Both the position numbers and the translations under genes were made by a program. Positions 56,974 to 64,000 of a DNA stretch of 64,000 bases are shown here, piece by piece. Source of the DNA: Alphaproteobacteria bacterium (GTDB taxonomy: Bacteria; Pseudomonadota; Alphaproteobacteria; Caulobacterales; Hyphomonadaceae); contig JAHJYW010000014.1 in assembly GCA_018827375.1 (NCBI GenBank), positions 62,001 through 126,000 of the forward strand. The letters run 5' to 3'. The notes beneath the pieces are model-generated. The model was not told where the DNA came from, searched no databases, and saw nothing but the letters and a program-made list of their open reading frames with translations. Numbering within the stretch: position 1 is the stretch's first letter; each line of letters opens with the position of its first letter.

Positions 56974-57760
56974 GATCGCGGATCAGGCGTTCTGCCAGGG
57001 CGACATCTTCCGGTGTATCAATGCCGGGAATGGCGATCGTGTCAGGTGCAACTTCAACGCACTGGATCGACATGCCATTCTCCAGAAGCCGCAGCTGTTC
57101 CAGTCCTTCAAGCTGTTCGTAATGGCCTTCGGGCAGGCTCACATATTGGCGCAAAGCTTCCAGTCGAAAGGCATAGAGGCCGATATGCCGACAGACGGGT
57201 GACAGATCGCCGGCCGCACGCAGTGCCGCTTCCTTGCGCATGGCTGGCAGGATGATTTTCGAGAACCAGAGCGCGCGGCCCGCGGTATTGTGGGTGAGCG
57301 TTGTGCCGGAAAAAGGCGTTTCCAGCTTGTGCGCGCGCAGGGCATCCAGCGCGTCCCATGTCAGGCGCACATAGGGCGTTGCCGCATCCGTGCCTGAGGT
57401 GAGAACGGCTTCAGCGACAGCGATGATGTGGGCTGGCGGGGTGAACGGCGAGTCGCCCTGCAGGTTGACCACGACCTGCGGGAGGACGCCGAGGGCGTCT
57501 GCGGCGGCAAGGGCCCGGTCGCTGCCCGATGGCAGGGCCGGGTCTGTCAAGACCACGGGAATGTCGCGTTCCTTGCAATGCGCCTCGATGCGCGCATCGT
57601 CTGTCGCGACCACATGTGCGGCATCTTCGAGGGCTGCCGCTGCCTTGGCCGCCATCGCTGCAACACGGCTGACCATGGACTGGCCGGCAATCAGTGTCAG
57701 TGGCTTGCCCGGGAAACGGGTCGAGCCATAGCGGGCGGGAACAACGATGAGCGTCTTCAT
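56951..57760 (-). CDS. kdsB: CMP-Kdo synthetase
   Basis: 3-deoxy-D-manno-octulosonate cytidylyltransferase, which activates Kdo for lipopolysaccharide core assembly. 269 residues starting MKTLIVVPARYGSTRFPGKPL, the cytidylyl-binding loop, with VVNLQGDSPFTPP and a C-terminal IDTPEDVALAERLI. The presence shows that the organism makes Kdo-containing LPS. Operon with the phosphatase and possibly the upstream lipoprotein (25 bases). Confidence 0.95.
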   Translation of the reverse strand: MKTLIVVPARYGSTRFPGKPLTLIAGQSMVSRVAAMAAKAAAALEDAAHVVATDDARIEAHCKERDIPVVLTDPALPSGSDRALAAADALGVLPQVVVNLQGDSPFTPPAHIIAVAEAVLTSGTDAATPYVRLTWDALDALRAHKLETPFSGTTLTHNTAGRALWFSKIILPAMRKEAALRAAGDLSPVCRHIGLYAFRLEALRQYVSLPEGHYEQLEGLEQLRLLENGMSIQCVEVAPDTIAIPGIDTPEDVALAERLIRDHGDPARM

Positions 57761-57785
57761 GCGGCGGGCACCTTGATCGCGTGGC

Positions 57786-58232
57786 CTAGAGTCTGTCCGG
57801 CCGCACGGATTGCGGGTCGCGCATCTCCTGCATCAATCCGATCAGCGGGCCAACCCATTCGAGTGTCGCCTCGCCGACGCCTTCATCTCGCAGGAATTGC
57901 GTGAAGGCCGGGATCAGTTCTGCATCGCCGCACTGGTCAACGGCCGCTTCCAGTTCCGGCACAATGATTGTCTGGAACGTGTCGGCAAAGCGCTCGATCT
58001 GTTTCTGCTTGGAGATCAGCTGCATGGCGACGAACGGATCAACGTCACCATCGGCATCCTGCAGGCGGCGCAGGTCATTGATCATGCCGCGATTGCTGGC
58101 AGCGAATTTCTTCAGCACCTTGTCGGTCTTGTAGTCTACCCATTCAGCCGTGCAGGGCTTGGGCTCGACGGAGGCACAGGCGGCGAGGCTGGCGAGTCCC
58201 AGTGACAGGATGGCAATTTTTAGTTTCAGCAT
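57786..58232 (-). CDS. Small lipoprotein, hypothetical
   Basis: 148 residues from MLKLKIAILSLGLASLAACAS, lipobox LAAC, with cggagcgg upstream; the listed start 11 codons earlier is weaker. The mature part is helical with two Cys (PKPCTAEW, VDQCGDAEL) possibly bridged. No family recognised. It stands 25 bases before kdsB on the same strand. Confidence 0.7.
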   Translation of the reverse strand: MLKLKIAILSLGLASLAACASVEPKPCTAEWVDYKTDKVLKKFAASNRGMINDLRRLQDADGDVDPFVAMQLISKQKQIERFADTFQTIIVPELEAAVDQCGDAELIPAFTQFLRDEGVGEATLEWVGPLIGLMQEMRDPQSVRPDRL

Positions 58233-58377
58233 GGCGACGTCCGCTCCGGCTTGATCATGCCGCACACTAGTGTGCGCAGGCGCAGGCGCAAAGGGCGGAG
58301 TGCTGTATGACGAAAAATGGCCCCGGTGCCAGAGACAGCGGGGCCATTGGGTATGGCAGAGACTGCGCGTCGAAAGC

Positions 58378-60285
58378 CTATTTATTGATCTCGATCGTGC
58401 GGCGGGACTCCTGCAACCGGATGAAAGCCGCTTTTTCCGCGTCTCGCAGCTGGCGGCTTTGCTTGATGGCGGCCAGTGTCTCTGCGGCTTTCAGGCGGGC
58501 GGCGTCACCGTCGACGCAGGCGACATGCAGATCATCGCCGTTGGGGCCTTTTGCACCCAGGATGCGGGTCTCACCCGGGGCAAGCTTTGCGTCACGGCAG
58601 GAAAGGGCCAGTGTCTCGAGCGCGCTTGTAATCTGTGCGTCGCGGGCTGCCTGATCGGCGCCATAGGCGGCTTCGATCTTGGCCTCCAGTTCGTCTGTCC
58701 AGCGCTCGATACGGGCTTCGACCGCGCGATTGGTATTTTCAGAATCAACGCCATAGGTGGCCTCCCATTTGGAGACGATATGATCCACTTCGGCTTCCCA
58801 TTGCGCCATGCTGCTTTCGTATTCCGCTGACCAGGCGTCCCAGGCGGCTTCATTTTCATCAGCCTGCTTCTCGGCAGCATGAGTAGAACTCGTGTGGCTA
58901 TGAGCGCCGCCTTCAAGTTCAGACATATCTGCGACGGGTGGAACCGGCGGCGTAGATGGCTGCGGCGGCATGGCGGGCATCGGTGGCAGGGGCGGCATGG
59001 CTTCGGGCACGGTAATGTTGCGGGTTTCTATGCTGATGCGATGGTTCAGGTCGGCGATTTCCGCTTCGATGGCCGGATCAGGCGTCGTGATGGGGTCTCC
59101 CAGCAGGACGAACTGGCGGTCCTCGACTTTCTTGCCATCGATGAACAGAGTGGAATTGTCGATCTTCAGGCTGCGTGTCAGATCTGTTTTCGCTTCTCCG
59201 GCACTCGCTGTCACCGAAGCTGTCGAGATGACTGCCACTGAACCAAGCAAGGCTGTCAGTCCCATGCCGGCCAGTCGACGGCGCTTCGTGGGGGCCGGGT
59301 AGGCCATGCGGCGCATGCGTTCTTTCAGGGAATGTGTCAGCGGCAGGCTGGCGGCCATCGGCAGGCGCTCCGGGACGGAAATCCGCACGGCTTTGAGCAA
59401 TGTTGAGCCGTAGGCGTGCGGGCTGGCCGCGCCGCAGCGCAGGACGTCGCTGTCGCAGGCAGCTTCCTGGTCTGTGCGGAAAGCCGTGCGCGCCATATAC
59501 GCGAGCGGGTTGAACCAGAGGCAGGCGACGAAGAGTTCCGCAACCTGGAGTGCCCAGAGATCTCCCCGCTTCACATGGGTCAGTTCGTGAGCGAGGGCTG
59601 CGCGTTGCTGGACCCTGTCATAATCAGCTTCGAACCAGGCTGGCAGGAGCACGATCGGGCGCAGGAGGCCGGTCACGAGTGGGCCGTTTGAGATCAGGCT
59701 GGTTGCAATCTGCGGTGTCCGTTTGAGGCCGATCTGGCGGGCAACATCATCCGCCAGTGCCTGCAATTGTGGTGAGGCTGGCGTTTTCTCGCGCGCGACG
59801 ACAGCCATGAAGCTATGCTGTGCGGCACTGTTGCGGACAAGGGCGACAAGTGCGCCGATGACCCAGATGGCCAGCAGGACAGTCATGGCCGACAGGGCAA
59901 CATCCATACCCGGAATGAAACTGCCGGACGGTGTGGAAGGAACAGTCGGCGAGATGGACAATGTGTGCGTCACAGGTGTTATCGCGCCGGATGGGACATC
60001 ACTGGAGGCCCAGACCTGGGAGGCTGCCGATCCACCGTCCATTGCTGCGTTTGACAGTGTCAGGTTTGGCGCAAGCCCAAGCAGGCTGACCCAGGAGATA
60101 CCCGTCGGCAGCGGCGGCATGACAAGACGCGCCAGCGGCAATAGCCAAAGGGCATAGGCGAGACCCGCACCAAACTCGCGGGCGACGGCCTTGCGGGCAA
60201 AGAGAACCACAAGGATCAGCAGCGAAACGGCCAGGACCATTTCCATGACGGATTTCGGATCAGGCGTGAGAAATTCAGTGATCAT
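58378..60285 (-). CDS. M56 (BlaR1/MecR1-like) membrane metalloprotease with large C-terminal region
   Basis: 635 residues. N-terminal helices (MVLAVSLLILVVLFARKAV) and the M56 protease core LAHELTHVKRGDLWA, with the third zinc ligand in TDQEAACDSDVL. After the last helix (about residue 350) comes a Pro-rich linker (PPLPPMPAMPPQPSTPPVPP) and a long acidic, Trp-rich coiled region ending in an Asp/Lys-rich helix. No penicillin-binding sensor domain is present, unlike BlaR1. It is coupled to the BlaI gene by a four-base overlap, so it probably cleaves that repressor. Confidence 0.88.
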   Translation of the reverse strand: MITEFLTPDPKSVMEMVLAVSLLILVVLFARKAVAREFGAGLAYALWLLPLARLVMPPLPTGISWVSLLGLAPNLTLSNAAMDGGSAASQVWASSDVPSGAITPVTHTLSISPTVPSTPSGSFIPGMDVALSAMTVLLAIWVIGALVALVRNSAAQHSFMAVVAREKTPASPQLQALADDVARQIGLKRTPQIATSLISNGPLVTGLLRPIVLLPAWFEADYDRVQQRAALAHELTHVKRGDLWALQVAELFVACLWFNPLAYMARTAFRTDQEAACDSDVLRCGAASPHAYGSTLLKAVRISVPERLPMAASLPLTHSLKERMRRMAYPAPTKRRRLAGMGLTALLGSVAVISTASVTASAGEAKTDLTRSLKIDNSTLFIDGKKVEDRQFVLLGDPITTPDPAIEAEIADLNHRISIETRNITVPEAMPPLPPMPAMPPQPSTPPVPPVADMSELEGGAHSHTSSTHAAEKQADENEAAWDAWSAEYESSMAQWEAEVDHIVSKWEATYGVDSENTNRAVEARIERWTDELEAKIEAAYGADQAARDAQITSALETLALSCRDAKLAPGETRILGAKGPNGDDLHVACVDGDAARLKAAETLAAIKQSRQLRDAEKAAFIRLQESRRTIEINK

Positions 60286-60644
60286 TTCTTGAGGTCCCCC
60301 AAAAGTTTTTCCAGGTCTTCGATGTCCTGAGGTGTCAGGCCGCGGCTGTCGGCCAGATAGGCGACAAGCGGCGCAGCGCGACCGGAAAATACCCGGTCGA
60401 TGAACTGGCCTGCGGCCTTGGCCTTGTAGGATTCTTCGTCAATCGCGGGGAAATAGAGATAGCGCCGGCCATCCTCTCGGGTGCTGACCGCACCTTTCTC
60501 GACAAGACGCGACAGGAGTGTCTTGACGGTTCGGCTGGTCCAGTCCTTGTCATTTGCGAGTGCCTCATGCACATCGCTGGCTGCGACGCCGGGTTGCTCC
60601 CACAGCACGCTTAGGACTTCGAGTTCGGCGGCCGATATTTTCAT
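60282..60644 (-). CDS. BlaI/MecI/CopY-family repressor
   Basis: 120 residues: winged helix with ISAAELEVLSVLWEQPGVAASDV and WTSRTVKTLLSRLVEKGAVS, then a C-terminal dimerisation part (GQFIDRVFSGRAAPLVAYLADS). Repressors of this family bind TACA/TGTA-type dyads and are inactivated by cleavage by a partner M56 protease, here encoded downstream. Two such dyads lie right upstream. Coupled expression and self-repression are expected. Confidence 0.93.
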   Translation of the reverse strand: MKISAAELEVLSVLWEQPGVAASDVHEALANDKDWTSRTVKTLLSRLVEKGAVSTREDGRRYLYFPAIDEESYKAKAAGQFIDRVFSGRAAPLVAYLADSRGLTPQDIEDLEKLLGDLKK

Positions 60645-60665
60645 TCCTGCTCTCTCCCCGAGATG

Positions 60666-60681
60666 GACTACACTCGTAGTC
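60666..60681. promoter_or_regulatory. BlaI-type operator 1
   Basis: gactac and gtagtc flank a 4-base centre, an exact dyad resembling the BlaI/MecI site. It is 21 bases upstream of the blaI-like start and in the divergent promoter for the DUF4197 gene. Paired with operator 2 at 25-base spacing. Confidence 0.8.
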
Positions 60682-60690
60682 TTACGTCTA

Positions 60691-60706
60691 GACTACATCT
60701 GTGGTC
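60691..60706. promoter_or_regulatory. BlaI-type operator 2
   Basis: gactac-atct-gtggtc is the same dyad with one mismatch. Centre-to-centre spacing to operator 1 is 25 bases, about 2.4 turns. Double operators are usual for this family and favour cooperative repression. Confidence 0.75.
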
Positions 60707-60837
60707 AACGCATTTCTGATGACAAGACTGTAACGTCCGGCTTTGATGCCGCAGCGATGCTCTTGTCTCTTCTATTCGCCAAGACGCTCCTGTAGGGTCG
60801 CGGCTTGTGGTCAGGGCGGCAAGTTGAGGAGAGGGCG

Positions 60838-61575
60838 ATGAGAATAGCGACATTCAGTGCGCTGGCGCTGGCGCTGTTGCCGACAGGCTGCGCGACAACC
60901 GGATCGGCAGGCGATTACGGCGCGATTCTCGGCGATATCATGCGGACGCCTGCTGGCCAGGGCACCCTGACGCAGGCTGAAATTGATGCGGGCCTGCGCG
61001 AGGCGCTGACAGTCGGCACCAATGCCGTGGCCTCGCAACTCGGCAAGACGAACGGCTATTTCGGCGACCCGCGCGTGCGCATACCGCTTCCCAAGACCTA
61101 TCGTGATATTCAGAGCAATCTTGCCCGTGTCGGCGCAAGCGGTCCGCTTGATGACCTGGAGCTGCGCATGAACCGCGCCGCCGAGGCCGCGGTTCCGGAA
61201 GCCAGAACGCTTATTCTTGGCGCCGTGAAATCCATCACGATCAATGATGCCCTGCAGATTCTGAATGGCGGGGACACGGCTGCGACGGATTATCTCCGTT
61301 CCCGCACAGAAACCCAGCTGCGCCAATCGTTCACGCCCTATGTGAGGCAGACACTTTCCCAGTCCGGCGCCTTTACTTCAATGGAGCAGGTTGCCGGCCA
61401 GTATGGCTTTGGGGGTGTCACGGGCAGCTTGCAGAACGACCTGACGCAGCATGCTGTGGGGCTCGGTCTCGATGGAATCTTCCTCTATGTGGCGGAAGAG
61501 GAAAAGAAGATCCGGGAAAATCCTTTGGCACGCACAAGCGAAATCCTGCGCCGCGTTTTCGGGAACCGCGCCTGA
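60838..61575 (+). CDS. DUF4197 lipoprotein
   Basis: 245 residues from MRIATFSALALALLPTGCAT, with gaggagaggg upstream; the lipobox is PTGC, a slight variant. The body (LREALTVGTNAVASQLGKTNGYF, RIPLPKTYRDIQ, MNRAAEAAVPEARTLIL, GGDTAATDYLRSRTETQL) matches DUF4197, an envelope family of unknown function. Its promoter region carries the two BlaI-type dyads, so it may be co-regulated. Stop overlaps the next ATG by one base. Confidence 0.87.
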   Translation: MRIATFSALALALLPTGCATTGSAGDYGAILGDIMRTPAGQGTLTQAEIDAGLREALTVGTNAVASQLGKTNGYFGDPRVRIPLPKTYRDIQSNLARVGASGPLDDLELRMNRAAEAAVPEARTLILGAVKSITINDALQILNGGDTAATDYLRSRTETQLRQSFTPYVRQTLSQSGAFTSMEQVAGQYGFGGVTGSLQNDLTQHAVGLGLDGIFLYVAEEEKKIRENPLARTSEILRRVFGNRA

Positions 61576-62555
61576 TGCGCAGAATTAAACGTGAGTTGAA
61601 AGCTGGCGGCGAGCTCGCAGGTATCGAGTTTGGAGACCCTATCAAGCCTTATGCGGCTGTATGGCTCCATGCGACCGGTTTCAATGCCATGACCTACCAG
61701 TCGCTTCTGGCGCCGCTCGGCCTCAGGGCCCGTATCGCAGCCCTCGACATGCGCGGGCACGGGCGCAGCACCTTGGCGGCCAAGCCGCGCAGCCTGAAGT
61801 CATGGAGCCGGTTTCGCGATGACGTGATCGAATGGCTTGAAAAGGAAGCACCCCAGGGCGTTGTCCTCGGTGGGCATTCCATGGGCGGCTGTGTGGCGCT
61901 TATGGTTGCGGGCAAGCGACCGGATCTGGTCAAGGGGCTGGTCCTCGTCGACCCGGTGATCCTCTCGCGCAAGGTCTATTTCTGGAATCATGTTTTCCCG
62001 CCGGTCTCGATGCTGATCGCGCGCAATGGCATGGCCAAGCAGGCGCGCAAGCGCAAGCCGGTGTTCAAGTCGTTCCGCAATGCGCTGGATTCCTATACGG
62101 GCCGAGGCGCGTTCAGCAGCTGGCGCGAGCCTTTCCTCGCTGATTACCTGCTTGATGGCGTTGATCGCGTGGACCATGCGGAAGCGGCCAACGCCGAACA
62201 GGAATGGCGCTTGTTGTGCGACCCGAAATGGGAAGCGGCGACTTTCGCGGCGCAGCGCAATCGCCCCTGGGCGGCAATGCGCAAGGTGCGCAAGAAGAAG
62301 ATCCCGATCACGATCCTGCGGCCGAACTCGGCATCCGTCATCAGCGGAAAAGTGCGCGCCCAGTTGATCCAGATGCATCCCAGCCTGATGATGAAACAGG
62401 TGCGCGGCACTTCGCACTTCCTGCCAATGGAAGCGCCGTATGAGGTGCGCGACCAGTTCTCCGCCTTCATCGCGCGGCTCGTGGAAGGCTTCACTGTCGA
62501 GGAAGATGGCCCTGTCGCCCGCTCTCTGAACGCGCGGCGCAGACGCGTAAGCTAG
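61575..62555 (+). CDS. Alpha/beta hydrolase
   Basis: 326 residues. LHATGFNAMTYQSLLAPLG has the HG-like oxyanion position, LDMRGHGRSTLAAK follows, and the nucleophile is in GGHSMGGCVALMV. The acid and His appear near LRPNSASVISG and GTSHFLPMEAP. No signal peptide. Likely an esterase or epoxide hydrolase-like enzyme; substrate unknown. Translationally coupled to the DUF4197 gene. Confidence 0.9.
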   Translation: MRRIKRELKAGGELAGIEFGDPIKPYAAVWLHATGFNAMTYQSLLAPLGLRARIAALDMRGHGRSTLAAKPRSLKSWSRFRDDVIEWLEKEAPQGVVLGGHSMGGCVALMVAGKRPDLVKGLVLVDPVILSRKVYFWNHVFPPVSMLIARNGMAKQARKRKPVFKSFRNALDSYTGRGAFSSWREPFLADYLLDGVDRVDHAEAANAEQEWRLLCDPKWEAATFAAQRNRPWAAMRKVRKKKIPITILRPNSASVISGKVRAQLIQMHPSLMMKQVRGTSHFLPMEAPYEVRDQFSAFIARLVEGFTVEEDGPVARSLNARRRRVS

Positions 62556-62585
62556 GCTAATCGATTAGAAAATCTGCAAAGTCGC

Positions 62586-62604
62586 TTGCGTGCCGGACAC
62601 GCAA
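62586..62604 (+). terminator. Hairpin after the alpha/beta hydrolase gene
   Basis: ttgcgtg-ccgga-cacgcaa is an exact 7-bp stem, 30 bases after the stop; an exact 12-base palindrome ctaatcgattag lies just before it at 62557-62568. No T-run. May separate the two transcription units. Confidence 0.4.
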
Positions 62605-62640
62605 CAGACATTGCGCGGATCATGGCTTCGGGTCTAATCG

Positions 62641-62656
62641 CTCCAGAATCCTGGAG
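62641..62656 (+). promoter_or_regulatory. Hairpin covering the ribosome site of the SLC13 gene
   Basis: ctccag-aatc-ctggag is an exact 6-bp stem with a tetraloop, and its 3' arm contains the ggag of the ribosome site. It could reduce translation initiation. Confidence 0.4.
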
Positions 62657-62665
62657 TTGATCCGC

Positions 62666-64000
62666 ATGGTCGAATTTCTGACCTCTTCCCCGATACAGAT
62701 CGCCATCGTCCTGTTCCTCGTGGCTGTCGTGTTTTTTGGGTTCGTGCGGGAATCCCTTCCTGCGGACGTTATTGCGCTTATGGCCATGGGCACGCTGATG
62801 CTGACCGGCATCATGAGCGTCAAGGAAACGCTGGGGGTCTTCTCCAATGCGGCGCCGCTGACCATCGCGGCCATGTTCGTCATGTCTGCCGCGCTCGACC
62901 GGACAGGCGTGATCGATCAGGCCGGACGATGGGTAACGCAGGCAACGCATGGCTGGCCGCCCATCCTGGCCATTATGGTGATGATGCTGGCAGTGATCTT
63001 CATGTCGGCCTTCATCAATAATACGCCTGTCGTCGTGGTGCTCATCCCGGTCGCCATCCGACTGGCCAAATCGCTCAAGATCTCGCCGTCCAAACTGCTG
63101 ATCCCGCTTTCGTTTGCGTCCATCTTCGGCGGCACGACCACGCTTATCGGCACGTCGACAAACCTCCTGGTGGATGGCGTTGCCCAATCGGGCGGGATGG
63201 CCCCGTTCGGCATGTTCGAGATCACGGCGGCCGGTGCGGTGCTCGCGCTTGTCGGCATGACCTATTTTGCGCTGGTTGGCTGGTGGCTGCTGCCCAACCG
63301 CGACACGCTGGCCGGCATGTTGCCTGACCAGAAGGAGCGCCGTTTCATTGCGCAGATCCTGATACCGATCGACTCGGTGCTGATTGGTTGCCCCCTGTCG
63401 GAAACCGGCTTTTCAGCGCAGCGCGGGTTCTCGATCATCGACGTGTTCCGCGAAGGCGTGTCGCTGAAGGCTTCGCTCGGTAAACTTATCCTGCGCGGCG
63501 GCGACCGGATCGTCTTGCGCTCGCCTGTATCGGAAATGCTTAGCCTGAAGGAACTTGGCCATGTTGCTATCGGTGCTGGTGCAGATGAGCCTTCGGCCTT
63601 CGAGCCTGTCCAGACGAGTGAAGTTATCATTGCCGAAGGCGTGATCGGCCCGCAGTCGCGCCTGATCGGCCGTCGCCTGCTCGGCCTCGGCCTTGCCCGC
63701 CTTTATGGCGTCTACATTATGGCGGTGCACCGGCGCGGCGAGAACATGGCCGAGCAGCTCGGCGAAATGCGTCTTGATGTCGGTGACACCGTGCTGGTCG
63801 AAGGTCCGGCTGCCGGCATGCGTCAGATGTTCGAGGATGGCGCGCTGAACAACCTGACGGCCACCAGCGACCGGGCTGTGCGGCGCGACAAGGCCGGCAT
63901 TGCGGTGCTCGCGCTTCTGCTGGTCATGGGGCTGGCGGCGTTTGAAGTGCTGCCGATTGCGGCGCTGGCCATCATCGGCGCGACGGCCGTTGTAGCGCTC
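62666..64000 (+). CDS. SLC13-family permease with two TrkA-C domains (partial)
   Basis: 445 residues visible, running off the right edge; absent from the ORF track for that reason. Starts MVEFLTSSPIQIAIVLFLV after ctggag. The helix pair with MSAFINNTPVVVVLIPV and GGTTTLIGTSTNLLVDG carries the DASS/ArsB-type Asn-Thr-Pro and Ser-Thr-Asn signatures. Two soluble RCK-C/TrkA-C domains lie at about 230-310 and 320-400 in a cytoplasmic loop. Transport of anions such as sulfate or dicarboxylates with sodium is likely. Confidence 0.9.
   Translation, partial: MVEFLTSSPIQIAIVLFLVAVVFFGFVRESLPADVIALMAMGTLMLTGIMSVKETLGVFSNAAPLTIAAMFVMSAALDRTGVIDQAGRWVTQATHGWPPILAIMVMMLAVIFMSAFINNTPVVVVLIPVAIRLAKSLKISPSKLLIPLSFASIFGGTTTLIGTSTNLLVDGVAQSGGMAPFGMFEITAAGAVLALVGMTYFALVGWWLLPNRDTLAGMLPDQKERRFIAQILIPIDSVLIGCPLSETGFSAQRGFSIIDVFREGVSLKASLGKLILRGGDRIVLRSPVSEMLSLKELGHVAIGAGADEPSAFEPVQTSEVIIAEGVIGPQSRLIGRRLLGLGLARLYGVYIMAVHRRGENMAEQLGEMRLDVGDTVLVEGPAAGMRQMFEDGALNNLTATSDRAVRRDKAGIAVLALLLVMGLAAFEVLPIAALAIIGATAVVAL

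Overview
The window looks like core chromosome of a GC-rich alphaproteobacterium, most likely in or near the Hyphomonadaceae/Caulobacterales. The evidence is a circularly permuted two-piece tmRNA gene, an alpha-type SspB ending in a ClpX-binding tail, a DUF4169 protein, an MlaE permease carrying an N-terminal STAS domain, and a complete mreBCD-mrdAB cluster. Genus cannot be fixed from sequence alone. I see no rRNA, tRNA, prophage, insertion sequence or CRISPR array. Genes are dense, often overlap by 1-4 bases, and convergent pairs nearly touch.

Layout. 0-4.2 kb: tail of a membrane protein, aquaporin Z, a ZnuD-like TonB receptor, an AhpD-like protein and thymidylate synthase. 4.3-9 kb: three tandem paralogues that join a TadG-like N-terminus to a von Willebrand A domain. 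9-10.4 kb: a MarR-GNAT fusion with a perfect palindrome in its promoter, divergent from the permuted ssrA gene. 10.4-19.4 kb: M20 amidohydrolase, APC permease, PepSY protein, sphingosine-phosphate-lyase-like PLP enzyme, SspB, two thioesterases, a P450, and a RusA nuclease overlapping a membrane-anchored L7/L12-like domain protein. 19.4-29.2 kb: fumarase C, an SDR, small conserved hypotheticals, GNAT, lipoprotein, Old Yellow Enzyme, DUF3833, UvrD/PcrA helicase and a PH-domain protein.

29.7-35.4 kb: mreB-mreC-mreD-mrdA-mrdB, the rod-shape elongation machine. 35.4-43.3 kb: sodium symporter, proline iminopeptidase, lipoprotein, DUF423, thioesterase, a large uncharacterised protein, a class-C-like serine hydrolase and an enolase-superfamily epimerase. 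43.4-46.9 kb: a four-gene Mla/MCE lipid transport operon. 46.9-51.1 kb: two acyl-CoA dehydrogenases with a secreted Hcp-like gene between them on the other strand, a conserved hypothetical and a VanZ protein. 51.3-64 kb: aminopeptidase N, a PAS histidine kinase, KdsB, a BlaI/M56 regulator-protease pair with two operator palindromes, a DUF4197 lipoprotein, an alpha/beta hydrolase, and an SLC13-type permease cut by the window edge.

Themes: envelope growth and maintenance (Mre/Mrd, Mla, KdsB, BlaI/M56, many lipoproteins), quality control by trans-translation (ssrA plus sspB), and lipid or acyl-CoA metabolism (dehydrogenases, thioesterases, P450, S1P-lyase-like enzyme). The parts least explained by known biology are the triplicated TadG-VWA cluster, the signal-peptide-bearing Hcp-like protein with its structured leader, the RusA/L7-L12 pair, and the palindromes near 9.93, 50.07 and 60.67 kb.
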